Assembly (NCBI GenBank): GCA_036398215.1
Contig: DASWHK010000021.1
Location: 1 to 17,336, forward strand
From: DASWHK01 sp036398215
GTDB lineage: Bacteria; Acidobacteriota; UBA890
Direction of reading: 5' to 3'
DNA length: 17,336 nt
Shown: piece by piece, positions 6,354-13,816 of the stretch
Layout of the letters: the number at the start of each line of letters is the position of its first letter
Position numbering within the stretch: the first letter of the stretch is position 1
The notes under the pieces: model-generated
Database searches by the model: none
Told to the model about the DNA's origin: nothing
What the model saw: only the letters and a program-made list of their open reading frames with translations
Made by a program: the position numbers and the translations under genes

Positions 6354-8429
6354 TCAGCGCCGGCGGGCGTCGAGGCGCTCCTGCAGAATGGCGGCGAGGG
6401 AGCCGTGGGCGCCGTCGATCTCTTCGGCGGTCAGAGTGCGGTCCTCGGCGCGGTACGCGAAGCGCAACGTCAGGCCGCGGTGGCCCGCCGGTATCTCGTC
6501 GCCACGATAGATTTCGAGCAGCTCGAGCCCCTCGAGCGGCAGCGCGTCGCCGGCCGCCGCTGCCCGCACCGCGGCCTCGACCTCGGCGTAGGCGACCGTC
6601 TCGGGCAGGACGATCGCCAGGTCGCGGACGCCGCCGGGGAAGCGCGATGCCGGCCGGTAGCGCGCCGTCGGATGGCGGCGCGGCAGCAGATCGTCGATGT
6701 CGAGCTCGGCGACCCAAACGTCGACGGCGAGGCCGAAGCGCTCCGCCGTCTCGCGGCTCAGCTTCCCGGCCCAGCCATGACCGGCCGTCGAATCGCCGCC
6801 GGGCTCGCCGCGGCGGAGCAGGGCGGTGGTCGACGGCGCCAGCCCCGGGCGCTTGCCCGCCGACCATTGCCAGGCCGGCCAGGCCATCTGCTCGCCAACC
6901 GCCTCGATCGCCCCCTTGAGGTCATACAGATCGGCGCCGGCGTCGCCCTCGTCCCAGTGCGGCGGACGGCGGCGGCCGGTGGCCACGACGGCCACCGCCC
7001 AGCGCTCGACGACGCCGTCCTCGCCGAGCGGGCCGCCGAAGCGACGTCCGACTTCGAAGAGCTTGAGGTCGAGCGCCCCGCGGTTGACGTTGTGGGCGAC
7101 CGCCGCCAGCAAGCCGGGGGTCAGGTGGGCGCGCAGGACAGCGAGGCTCTCGGAGATCGGGTTGGCGATCGCAACCACCTGCTCAGACCCGTCGAGGAAC
7201 GGCTCCTGCTCGGCGGCCGAGCTCAGCGAGCTGGCCATCGCCTCCCGATAGCCGGCGGCCGCCAGCAGGCGCTTGAGCCGCCGCTCGCCGAGCACCTCGG
7301 GGGTCCCTGCTTCCTCGACGCCGCGCACCTCGGGCAGCGTCGACGGGAGGTTGTCGTAGCCGTAGTGGCGGGCGACCTCCTCGATGAGGTCCTCCTCGCG
7401 GATGACGTCGGCGCGATAGCTCGGCACGCCGGCCCGGAAGCCGCCGTCGGTCTCCTCGAGCTCGAAGCCCAGGCGCCCGAGGATGTCGGCGACCTCCGCC
7501 GCGGCGATCTCGACGCCCAGCAGGCCGCTGAGCCGCTCCATGCGCAGGTCGCAGACCACCGGGCCGGGAAGCGGGCCGACGACGTCGATCATGCCCTCGG
7601 CGACCTCGCCTCCGGCGACCTCGGCGATCAGCGCCGCGGCGCGATCGAGGGCCGCCAACATCCCGTCGCGGGCCGGCGTTCGCTCGAAGCGATGGCTGGC
7701 GTCGGTGTGCATGTGCAGCCGCTGCGCCGTCTTGCGGACCACCGTCGGGCCGAACCAGGCGCCTTCGAGCAGCACGTCGCGGGAGCCGGCGCCGATGGCG
7801 GTTTCCGCGCCGCCCATGATGCCGGCGAGGGCCACCGGCTTGTCGGCGTCGGCGATGACCAGGTCCTCGGCCACCAGCGGGCGCTCGACCCCGTCCAGGG
7901 TGACGAGGCGCTCGCCTTCGCGGGCGCAGCGGACGACGATCCGCTGGCCGGCGAGGCGCGCGAGATCGAAGGCGTGCAAGGGGTGGCCGAGCTCCCAGAG
8001 GACGAAGTTGGTGACGTCGGCGACGTTGTTGAGCGGCCGCAGGCCGATCGCCTCGAGCAGCTTCGCCAGCCAGGGTGGCGACGGCGCGACCTCGACGCCG
8101 CGGACCACGCGGGCGGCGTAACGGGGACAGAGCTGCAGGTCGTCGATCGTGACCCCGGCGAGCTCGGCGGCCGCCGGCGCCTTCTCGGTGAGCTGGACCG
8201 CCGGCAGCCGCAGCTCGAGGCGCCGCGAGGCGGCGATCTCGCGGGCCACCCCGACGTGGTTCATCGCGTCGACCCGGTTGCTGGGAACGTCGAGATCGAA
8301 GACCGTGTCGCCGCCGCGGGCATGCGTTTCCTCGACCACGAGGCCGCAGCCGGTGAGCAGCTCGGCGAGCTCATCGTGCGAGGCGGGCAGCTCCACGTAG
8401 CGGGAGAGCCAGCTGGTTGAAAACAGCAT
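6354..8429 (-). CDS. pheT: phenylalanine--tRNA ligase beta subunit, short form
   Basis: The protein has 691 residues from ATG 8429 (MLFSTSWLSRYVELP). It pairs with PheS as alpha2-beta2 to charge tRNA-Phe; the beta subunit binds tRNA and edits Tyr-tRNA-Phe. Visible parts are the N-terminal segment with DLDVPSNRVDAM, the B3/4 editing domain (CPRYAARVV, RPLNNVADVTNFVLWELG, HPLHAFD), the B5 domain (PSYRADVIREEDLIEEVAR, HYGYDNLP), the core, and a C-terminal FDX-ACB anticodon-binding domain (FPGGVRDLAIVLPE). The EMAP-like tRNA-binding domain that normally follows the first 40 residues is absent, explaining the size relative to the roughly 800-residue E. coli protein. An in-frame GTG at 8465 would add 12 residues but lacks a ribosome binding site. 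Confidence 0.97.
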   Translation of the reverse strand: MLFSTSWLSRYVELPASHDELAELLTGCGLVVEETHARGGDTVFDLDVPSNRVDAMNHVGVAREIAASRRLELRLPAVQLTEKAPAAAELAGVTIDDLQLCPRYAARVVRGVEVAPSPPWLAKLLEAIGLRPLNNVADVTNFVLWELGHPLHAFDLARLAGQRIVVRCAREGERLVTLDGVERPLVAEDLVIADADKPVALAGIMGGAETAIGAGSRDVLLEGAWFGPTVVRKTAQRLHMHTDASHRFERTPARDGMLAALDRAAALIAEVAGGEVAEGMIDVVGPLPGPVVCDLRMERLSGLLGVEIAAAEVADILGRLGFELEETDGGFRAGVPSYRADVIREEDLIEEVARHYGYDNLPSTLPEVRGVEEAGTPEVLGERRLKRLLAAAGYREAMASSLSSAAEQEPFLDGSEQVVAIANPISESLAVLRAHLTPGLLAAVAHNVNRGALDLKLFEVGRRFGGPLGEDGVVERWAVAVVATGRRRPPHWDEGDAGADLYDLKGAIEAVGEQMAWPAWQWSAGKRPGLAPSTTALLRRGEPGGDSTAGHGWAGKLSRETAERFGLAVDVWVAELDIDDLLPRRHPTARYRPASRFPGGVRDLAIVLPETVAYAEVEAAVRAAAAGDALPLEGLELLEIYRGDEIPAGHRGLTLRFAYRAEDRTLTAEEIDGAHGSLAAILQERLDARRR

Positions 8430-8515
8430 GTCGGTCTCTATCGAGCCCAGCGCCGCGCCCGGCACCGGGGGATCGTCGCGTGGCGCCAGCCGGCCGTGGA
8501 GCGGGGCCCGTCAGG

Positions 8516-8537
8516 AGGCCGTGGTTTCACACGGCCT
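8516..8537 (-). promoter_or_regulatory. strong hairpin between pheS and pheT
   Basis: A perfect 8-bp stem, AGGCCGTG with CACGGCCT, encloses a 6-nt loop one base after the pheS stop codon. The sequence downstream on the minus strand is GC-rich with no U-tract, so an intrinsic terminator is unlikely. It may stabilise a processed pheS 3' end or cause partial attenuation before pheT. Confidence 0.6.
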
Positions 8538-8538
8538 G

Positions 8539-9567
8539 CTAGGCAGCGAATTGCTGCAGGAATCGGGCGTCGTTCTCGTACAGGATGCGGATGTCGTCGA
8601 TGCCGTAGCGGAGCGCCGCGATGCGGTCGATGCCCATGCCGAACGCGAAGCCCTGCCAGACCTGGGGATCGTAACCGACGGCCTCGAAGACCGCAGGGTG
8701 GACCATGCCGCAGCCGAGCATCTCGATCCAGCCGGAGCCGGCGTTGGCGTCGAGCTCCGCCGACGGCTCCGTGAAGGGGAAGTAGCCCGGACGCAGCCGG
8801 GTGCGGGTCTGCGCGCCGAGCAGCGCCTTGGCGAAATGATCGAGCGTCCCTTTCAGGTCGGCCATGGTGATGTCGCGATCGACGATCAGCCCTTCGCACT
8901 GCACGAACGACGGCGTGTGGGTGGCGTCCGGGGTGTCGCGCCGGTAGACGCGACCGGGCACGATGATCGCCAGCGGCGGCTGCTGGGCCTGCATGGTGCG
9001 GATCTGCACCGGCGACGTGTGGGTGCGCAGCAGCCAGTCGCCGCCGAGGTAGAGGGTGTCCTGGATGTCGCGGGCCGGATGGTCGCGGGGGATGTTGAGG
9101 GCCTCGAAGTTGTAGAAGTCGTGCTCCACCTCGGGCCCCTCGACGATCTTGTAGCCCATGCGGGTGAAGACCCCCTCGATCTCCTGCAAGGTCAGTGTGA
9201 TCGGGTGGAGTGAGCCCGTCTCCGGGCGGCGTCCGGGGAGGGTGACGTCGAGGCGGCGAGTTTCCGCGGCTGTCGACGCCGTTGCCAGCGCCGTCTCCAG
9301 CTCCTCGAGCCGGGCCTCGATCGCCCGGCGGGCCAGGTTGGCGGCCTTGCCGACCGCGCCGCGGCGATCTGTGGGCAGCTGGCGAAGGCCGTCGAAGACG
9401 GCGGTCAGGCGGCCGCGCTTGCGGCCCAGGTAGCGGGCCCGCAGCTCCTCGAGGCCGGCCGGATCGCCGAGCTTCTCGGCCTCCGCCTCGAAGTCCCGGC
9501 GCAGGCGGTCGATCTCGTCGATCGGATCCGCGCTGGTTGCGGGCTGCGCCTGGGCCTCATCCGCCAC
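8539..9567 (-). CDS. pheS: phenylalanine--tRNA ligase alpha subunit
   Basis: The protein has 342 residues, the usual length. An N-terminal coiled coil (about 17-100) with YLGRKRGRLTAVFDGLRQLP binds tRNA. The class II catalytic domain carries GPEVEHDFYNFEALNIP (144-160), HPARDIQDTLYL, RTHTSPVQIR (181-190), PGRVYRRDTPDATHTPSFVQ as motif 2 (204-223), FTEPSAELD, IEMLGCGMVHP (281-291) and GFAFGMGIDRIAALRYGI as motif 3 (306-323). It forms the aminoacylation site of PheRS. It starts 21 nt after the rplT stop, inside the infC-rpmI-rplT-pheST cluster. In enteric bacteria this cluster is controlled by a Phe attenuator; no leader peptide of that kind was seen here. Confidence 0.98.
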   Translation of the reverse strand: MADEAQAQPATSADPIDEIDRLRRDFEAEAEKLGDPAGLEELRARYLGRKRGRLTAVFDGLRQLPTDRRGAVGKAANLARRAIEARLEELETALATASTAAETRRLDVTLPGRRPETGSLHPITLTLQEIEGVFTRMGYKIVEGPEVEHDFYNFEALNIPRDHPARDIQDTLYLGGDWLLRTHTSPVQIRTMQAQQPPLAIIVPGRVYRRDTPDATHTPSFVQCEGLIVDRDITMADLKGTLDHFAKALLGAQTRTRLRPGYFPFTEPSAELDANAGSGWIEMLGCGMVHPAVFEAVGYDPQVWQGFAFGMGIDRIAALRYGIDDIRILYENDARFLQQFAA

Positions 9568-9588
9568 GTCGATATCGTCCCGGGTGGA

Positions 9589-9945
9589 TCAGGCGAGGGA
9601 GTCCTTGGCGGTGGCCGTCAGCTGCTCGAACGCCGCCGGGTCCTCGACCGCGATCTCGGCCAGCACCTTGCGGTCAAGGCCGACCCCGGCGGCCTTGAGG
9701 CCGGCCATGAAGCGGCTGTAGGACAGATCGTGCTGCCGGCAAGCGGCATTGATGCGGGTGATCCAGAGCCGGCGGAAGTCGCGCTTCTTGCGCTTGCGGC
9801 CGTGGTAGGCGTACTGCATGGCGCGGTCGACGGCGTCGCGCGCCGAGGCGTACAGCCGGCTGTCGGATCCGTAGTAGCCCTTGGCTTGTTTGAGTATGCG
9901 GCGGCGTCGGTTGGCGTGGACGTTGCCGCGCTTCACGCGGGGCAT
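9589..9945 (-). CDS. rplT: 50S ribosomal protein L20
   Basis: The protein has 118 residues, the normal length. The basic N-terminal tail MPRVKRGNVHANRRRR continues into ILKQAKGYYGSDSRLYASAR, and the globular domain follows with RKKRDFRRLWITRINAACR and LSYSRFMAGLKAAG. L20 binds 23S rRNA early in large-subunit assembly and in several bacteria represses translation of its own operon. The ATG at 9945 is preceded by a strong GGAGGA at 9956-9951. It follows rpmI by 25 nt. Confidence 0.98.
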   Translation of the reverse strand: MPRVKRGNVHANRRRRILKQAKGYYGSDSRLYASARDAVDRAMQYAYHGRKRKKRDFRRLWITRINAACRQHDLSYSRFMAGLKAAGVGLDRKVLAEIAVEDPAAFEQLTATAKDSLA

Positions 9946-9970
9946 GGCGCTCCTCCGTTATTCGTGGGTG

Positions 9971-10168
9971 CTAGCCTTCGGGAAGCAGCCGCGCGAGGCG
10001 GTGCGCGTCGGCGGCGGTGACGATCGTCGACTTGCGGAGCTTGCGCTTCCGCTTCGGCGACTTGTGTCCCAGCAGGTGGCTGGCGTAGGCCTGGTGACGC
10101 TTGAACTTGCCCGTGCCGGTTCGCTTGAAGCGCTTGGCGGCCCCGCGGTGGCTCTTCATCTTCGGCAT
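9971..10168 (-). CDS. rpmI: 50S ribosomal protein L35
   Basis: The protein has 65 residues. The sequence MPKMKSHRGAAKRFKRTG, then LLGHKSPKRKRKLRK, is the L35 signature. L35 is a small basic protein of the large subunit. AGAGGA at 10178-10173 is the ribosome binding site for ATG 10168. The open frame continues far upstream through infC because of GC bias; a longer protein is not supported. The 113-nt leader between infC and rpmI contains a perfect 12-bp palindrome at 10189-10200 (CGAGGCGCCTCG). An L20-type autoregulatory site could lie here but I could not draw the known pseudoknot. Confidence 0.98.
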   Translation of the reverse strand: MPKMKSHRGAAKRFKRTGTGKFKRHQAYASHLLGHKSPKRKRKLRKSTIVTAADAHRLARLLPEG

Positions 10169-10281
10169 GTCGTCCTCTTTTTCGTCTTCGAGGCGCCTCG
10201 TCGGCACCTTCCATATCTGTCGTTTGCCGGCCCGCCGCTCCGTCTCGCCGGGTCGATTGGCTTCTTGCGCCTCCGCGGGCG

Positions 10282-10791
10282 CTAGTCGCGGCGGGGCGTG
10301 ATGATCATCGTCATCAGCCGCCCCTCCATTCGGGGCGCCTTGTCGAGCCGGACCTCTTCGCCCAGCTCCTCCATCACCCGGTCCAGGATCTTGCGCCCGT
10401 ACTCGGGGTGGACCACCTCGCGGCCCCGGAACATCACCGTCGCCTTCACCATGTGGCCCTCGCCCAGGAAGCGCTGGATGTGCTTCATCTTGAAGTCGAA
10501 GTCGTGCTCGTCGATCTTGGGCCGGAACTTCACTTCCTTGAGCTGGGTGTTGTGCGGCCGCTGCTTGTGCTCCTTGGCCTGCCGGTACGCGAACTTGCCG
10601 TAGTCCATCATCCGGCAAACCGGCGGATCGGCGTTGGGCGCCACCTCGACGAGGTCGAGCTCGAGCTCGGTGGCGCGCTGTCTCGCGGCTTCTGTCGGAA
10701 CGACGCCGAGCTGCTCGCCGTCGGCGTCGATCAGGCGGACCTGAGGAACCCTGATCTGTTCGTTGATCCGGTGCTTTTTCTGTTCGGTAAT
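10282..10791 (-). CDS. infC: translation initiation factor IF-3 with ATT start codon
   Basis: The protein has 169 residues. The N-terminal domain (KKHRINEQIRVPQVRLIDADG, then LGVVPTEAARQRA) leads to VEVAPNADPPVCRMMDYGK. The linker and C-terminal domain carry KEVKFRPKIDEHDFDFKMKH, FLGEGHMVKATVMFRGRE and a final RLMTMIITPR. No ATG, GTG or TTG precedes the conserved N-terminus, and a TAG stop lies two codons before an ATT at 10791-10789. AGGGAG sits 7 nt upstream of the ATT. IF-3 genes commonly start with ATT or another rare codon, because IF-3 rejects such starts and so limits its own synthesis. Beginning at the first internal ATG would lose 49 conserved residues. It lies 53 nt after thrS. Confidence 0.97.
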   Translation of the reverse strand: MTEQKKHRINEQIRVPQVRLIDADGEQLGVVPTEAARQRATELELDLVEVAPNADPPVCRMMDYGKFAYRQAKEHKQRPHNTQLKEVKFRPKIDEHDFDFKMKHIQRFLGEGHMVKATVMFRGREVVHPEYGRKILDRVMEELGEEVRLDKAPRMEGRLMTMIITPRRD

Positions 10792-10798
10792 ACGCTAG

Positions 10799-10804
10799 CT
10801 CCCT
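10799..10804 (-). promoter_or_regulatory. ribosome binding site fixing the infC ATT start
   Basis: AGGGAG on the minus strand lies 7 nt before the ATT codon at 10791. Together with the in-frame TAG between it and the ATT, it leaves the ATT as the only start that keeps the whole IF-3 N-terminal domain. Confidence 0.85.
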
Positions 10805-10844
10805 GTGCTCGGCCTGCCGGGCAGGCGATACGCCGGACGTGCCT

Positions 10845-12818
10845 TCATGCCGGCGCGGCAGAACCCTGACGTAACGGCCATTCTTGCACGGCGTGATCGT
10901 CGATGTCTCGCCGTGCCTGCGCGATGAACTCCGGCAGCGGCTGGCTGCCGAGGTCGCCGGCGCTGCGGTGGCGGACGGAAACCTCGCCGCTTTCGGCTTC
11001 CCGGTCACCGACGACGAGCATGAACGGGACCTTCTGTAGCTGTGCATCGCGGATCTTGGCGCCCATCTTCTGGCTCCGTCGATCCACCTCGGCCCGCAGC
11101 CCACCCTCCTCGAGGGCCTCCGCGGTCCGCTCCGCATATTCTAGATGGCGATCGGCGATCGGCAGAACCACGACTTGCACCGGCGCCAGCCACAGCGGGA
11201 AGGCGCCCGCGTAGTGCTCGATCAGGCCGCCGACGAAGCGCTCGAGCGACCCGTAGATGGCCCGGTGGATCATCACCGTCCGGTGCTGGCGACCGTCCTC
11301 GCCGACGTAGTGGAGGTCGAAGCGCTCCGGCAGGTTGAAGTCCAGCTGCACGGTCGAGCCCTGCCAAGGGCGGCCGAGGGCGTCGATGAGATGGAAGTCG
11401 ACCTTGGGGCCGTAGAAGGCCGCCTCGCCCTTCTTGCGCTCGTAGACCAGCCCCATTGCGTCCAGGGCGTCGGCCAGCGCCCCCTCGGCGAGCGCCCACT
11501 GGGCGTCGTCGCCGGCGTACTTGGCGCGGTCGTCGGGATCGTGGAGCGACAGGTCGATCCGGTACTCCTCGTAGCCGAAGGTCCTCATGACGTGCAGCGC
11601 CAGGTCGAGGGCCCCCGAGACCTCCTCCTGGATCTGCTCCGGACGGCAGAAGATGTGGGCGTCGTCCTGGGTGAAGCCGCGCACCCGCAGCATCCCGTGC
11701 AGGACGCCCGATAGCTCGTTGCGATAGACGGTCCCGAACTCGCTGTAGCGGATCGGCAGGTCGCGGTAGGAGCGGGTGCCCTTCTGGTAGATCAGGATGT
11801 GCCCGGGGCAGTTCATCGGCTTGAGCACGTACTCCTGCTCGTCGACGTCGAGCAGGAACATGTGGTCCTTGTAGTAGGAGTAGTGCCCGGAGGTCTCCCA
11901 CAGGTGATGGCGGGCGATGTGTGGCGTGTAGACGAGGTCGTAGCCGCGCCCGAGCTGCTCGTTTCGCAGGAAGGTCTCGATCTGGTGGCGCACCATCGCC
12001 CCCTTGGGATGCCAGTAGGCCATGCCGGGGCCGGCGGTCTCGTCGAAGTGGAACAGGTCGAGGTCCACCCCCAGGCGCCGGTGGTCGCGTTTCTGCGCCT
12101 CTTCGAGCCGCGCGAGGTGCGCCTCGAGCTCCTCTTCGGAGAAGAACGCGGTGCCGTAGATACGCTGCATCATCGGGGCGTCCGTGCGCCCGCGCCAGTG
12201 GGCCGCCGCGGTGTGCAGCAGCTTGACCGCCGGGATGCGGCCGGTCGACGGCAGGTGCGGGCCGGTGCAGAAGTCGATGAACTCGCCCTGCTGGTAGCAG
12301 GAGACCCGAGCGCCGCCCTTGTCGCGGATCAGCTCCACCTTGAGCGCCTCGTGCTTGCCCGCGAACAGCTCCTCGGCCTCCTGCTTGGCCATCTCGTGGC
12401 GCTGCAGCGGCTGGTCGGCGGCGATCAGCTCGCGCATCCGCTCCTCGATACGCTCGAGGTCCTCGGGGGTGAAGGGATCGTCGCGCAGGAAGTCGTAGTA
12501 GAAGCCCTCGTCGGTGGCCGGCCCGATGCCGACCTGGACGTTTTCGTAGAGTTGCTTGACGGCCTGCGCCAGCACGTGCGACGTGGTGTGGCGGCAGAGA
12601 TCGAGCGCCTCGGGGCCGTTGTCACCGGGGATCACCGGGCGCAGCTCGCCGCTGCGCCGCAGCGGCGTCTGGAAGTCGAGCACCTCGCCGCCGATCTGCA
12701 CGCCGATGCCGCGCTCCCGCCACTCCGGGGCGTGCTCGTCGAGCAGCTCGCCGGCACGGGTATCGGAGGCGACGCGAAGCTGCTTGTCGCCGATTTGGAT
12801 GTCGATCAGTTCGGACAC
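10845..12818 (-). CDS. thrS: threonine--tRNA ligase
   Basis: The protein has 657 residues and is a full-length bacterial enzyme. A TGS domain (about 1-62) is followed by the editing domain with HTTSH (77-81) and CTGPH (184-188), which removes Ser from tRNA-Thr. The class II catalytic core has the zinc ligands C337 (NCPGH), H388 (DDAHIFC) and H518 (VMIHRA), motif 2 around R366-E368 (VYRNELSG), and motif 3 near R527 (GSLERFVGGLIEHY). The anticodon-binding domain fills about 545-650. The start is GTG at 12818, with no clear Shine-Dalgarno. A weak 5-bp hairpin at 12825-12840 lies just ahead. No terminator separates it from the upstream tRNA-Val gene, so they are probably cotranscribed from the promoter at 13054. 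Confidence 0.99.
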   Translation of the reverse strand: MSELIDIQIGDKQLRVASDTRAGELLDEHAPEWRERGIGVQIGGEVLDFQTPLRRSGELRPVIPGDNGPEALDLCRHTTSHVLAQAVKQLYENVQVGIGPATDEGFYYDFLRDDPFTPEDLERIEERMRELIAADQPLQRHEMAKQEAEELFAGKHEALKVELIRDKGGARVSCYQQGEFIDFCTGPHLPSTGRIPAVKLLHTAAAHWRGRTDAPMMQRIYGTAFFSEEELEAHLARLEEAQKRDHRRLGVDLDLFHFDETAGPGMAYWHPKGAMVRHQIETFLRNEQLGRGYDLVYTPHIARHHLWETSGHYSYYKDHMFLLDVDEQEYVLKPMNCPGHILIYQKGTRSYRDLPIRYSEFGTVYRNELSGVLHGMLRVRGFTQDDAHIFCRPEQIQEEVSGALDLALHVMRTFGYEEYRIDLSLHDPDDRAKYAGDDAQWALAEGALADALDAMGLVYERKKGEAAFYGPKVDFHLIDALGRPWQGSTVQLDFNLPERFDLHYVGEDGRQHRTVMIHRAIYGSLERFVGGLIEHYAGAFPLWLAPVQVVVLPIADRHLEYAERTAEALEEGGLRAEVDRRSQKMGAKIRDAQLQKVPFMLVVGDREAESGEVSVRHRSAGDLGSQPLPEFIAQARRDIDDHAVQEWPLRQGSAAPA

Positions 12819-12870
12819 GTTGATCCGGTCGTCGTACCGGTGAAGGGCAGGGGAGGATGCGGGAAACGAG

Positions 12871-12943
12871 TAGGCGCGGCCGGGCTCGAACCGACGACCT
12901 CTTCCGCGTCAGGGAAGCGCTCTCCCAACTGAGCTACGCGCCT
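12871..12943 (-). tRNA. tRNA-Val (anticodon GAC)
   Basis: The minus strand folds into a complete cloverleaf. The acceptor stem is AGGCGCG/CGCGCCT, the D arm GCTC/GAGC, and the anticodon stem CTTCC/GGAAG with loop CTGACGC. The T arm is GTCGG/CCGGC with loop TTCGAGC. The anticodon GAC (plus strand 12908-12910) reads GUC and GUU valine codons. The discriminator base is A, and CCA is not encoded. It lies about 75 nt after the predicted transcription start and just upstream of thrS. Confidence 0.98.
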
Positions 12944-13024
12944 GCGTTCCCTCTCGCCGAGCCCCCGCGGGGAGGCCGGCCGCGGCCACCAGGACGTGAA
13001 GACCGCAAAACCGCCAAAGCTGCG

Positions 13025-13054
13025 ATTATAGCGGGGTTTGCGCCGATCCGTCAA
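13025..13054 (-). promoter_or_regulatory. consensus sigma70-type promoter for tRNA-Val-thrS
   Basis: The minus strand reads TTGACG (13054-13049), an 18-nt spacer, then a perfect TATAAT (13030-13025). The predicted start is near 13018. It is the best promoter in the window. The -35 box contains the TGA stop codon of the upstream membrane-protein gene. Confidence 0.85.
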
Positions 13055-13782
13055 CGCGAGGCCCCGATGGCGAAAGGCCCCTTGGCGGCGCCTTCGCGGT
13101 CGACGGCGCACACCAGGTAGGCGATCACGACCAGCGCGATCAGATCGACCGGGAGGTGGGAGAGGTAGGCGTGCAGGAGCAGGTCGTTCCAGCGCTGCGG
13201 CATGCTGGCGGGGAGGAACCGCGCCAGCGCCAGGCTCCAGGCGAGCCCCGCCGCGTAGTAGGGGATCAGGCAAAACGCGTAGCCGATCACCCGGCCGGGC
13301 TCGGGCACCATCCGGTAGGCGTAGAACACCGCGATCGCCGAGCCGAGTAGAAAGGTGAGGGCGAAGAGCACCCCCACGGGGCCGGAGGTGGCGCGCGGCA
13401 CCACCATCATCACCAGCGCCGCAGAAAAGCCGGCAAAGCCGAGGACGGTGAGCTTGACCGCTCGGCTCGGCGCGGCGCCACGGTTGTCCGGGCGGCAGAT
13501 TCTGCCGGCGAGGTAGGCGGCGGCGACCAGCCCGGCGCCGAAGCCGAGCTGGTCGTGCCCGAATCGCTCCGGCAACAGGAAGGGCAGGGGGCTGGTGGCG
13601 GCCAGCGCAATGGCCTGGATCAGCGCTCCCCGGCGGGCCCCCAGCCAGGTGCCGGCGAGCAGCGCCACGGCGGGCGCGAACGAGAAAGACCCCAGGGTGT
13701 AACGGACCTGCAGCAGGCCGGCGGCCACCGAGGCGATCACCCAAACGCCCAGCGGCCAGGTGGATGGATGCAGGCGTCTCAC
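13051..13782 (-). CDS. polytopic membrane protein resembling an ECF-transporter S-component (BioY-like)
   Basis: This is a 243-residue hydrophobic protein from GTG 13782 (MRRLHPSTWPLG), with about six to eight membrane segments. They lie near 11-25, 34-48, 52-69, 78-94, 111-129, 134-157, 165-190 and 205-227. The stretch FAPAVALLAGTWLGARRGAL recalls the LLAG-LLG-RRGAL pattern of biotin S-components, and the late HLPVDLIALVVIAYLV recalls their PxDLIK helix. The match is only general, and no EcfA/EcfT genes are present, so the substrate is unknown. A longer start (13914) would overlap parA by 98 nt and add an Arg-rich non-membrane tail, so it was rejected. It begins 34 nt after parA and probably shares its transcript. 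Confidence 0.72.
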   Translation of the reverse strand: MRRLHPSTWPLGVWVIASVAAGLLQVRYTLGSFSFAPAVALLAGTWLGARRGALIQAIALAATSPLPFLLPERFGHDQLGFGAGLVAAAYLAGRICRPDNRGAAPSRAVKLTVLGFAGFSAALVMMVVPRATSGPVGVLFALTFLLGSAIAVFYAYRMVPEPGRVIGYAFCLIPYYAAGLAWSLALARFLPASMPQRWNDLLLHAYLSHLPVDLIALVVIAYLVCAVDREGAAKGPFAIGASR

Positions 13783-13816
13783 CGGCGACCGGCGAGCCGA
13801 GCGGGAACCGTCGCCC

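Noticed and set aside
6285..8420. Plus-strand open frame of 711 codons
   Set aside because: It lies exactly opposite pheT, whose domains are all recognisable. The frame is open only because of codon bias.
12825..12840. Hairpin before thrS as an anticodon-mimic operator or T-box
   Set aside because: It has only 5 bp and a 6-nt loop, with no anticodon-arm resemblance and no T-box motifs.
12857..13120. Plus-strand 87-codon frame starting near the tRNA
   Set aside because: Its first part is the antisense reading of tRNA-Val, a well-known source of false proteins. The rest is promoter and the end of the membrane-protein gene.
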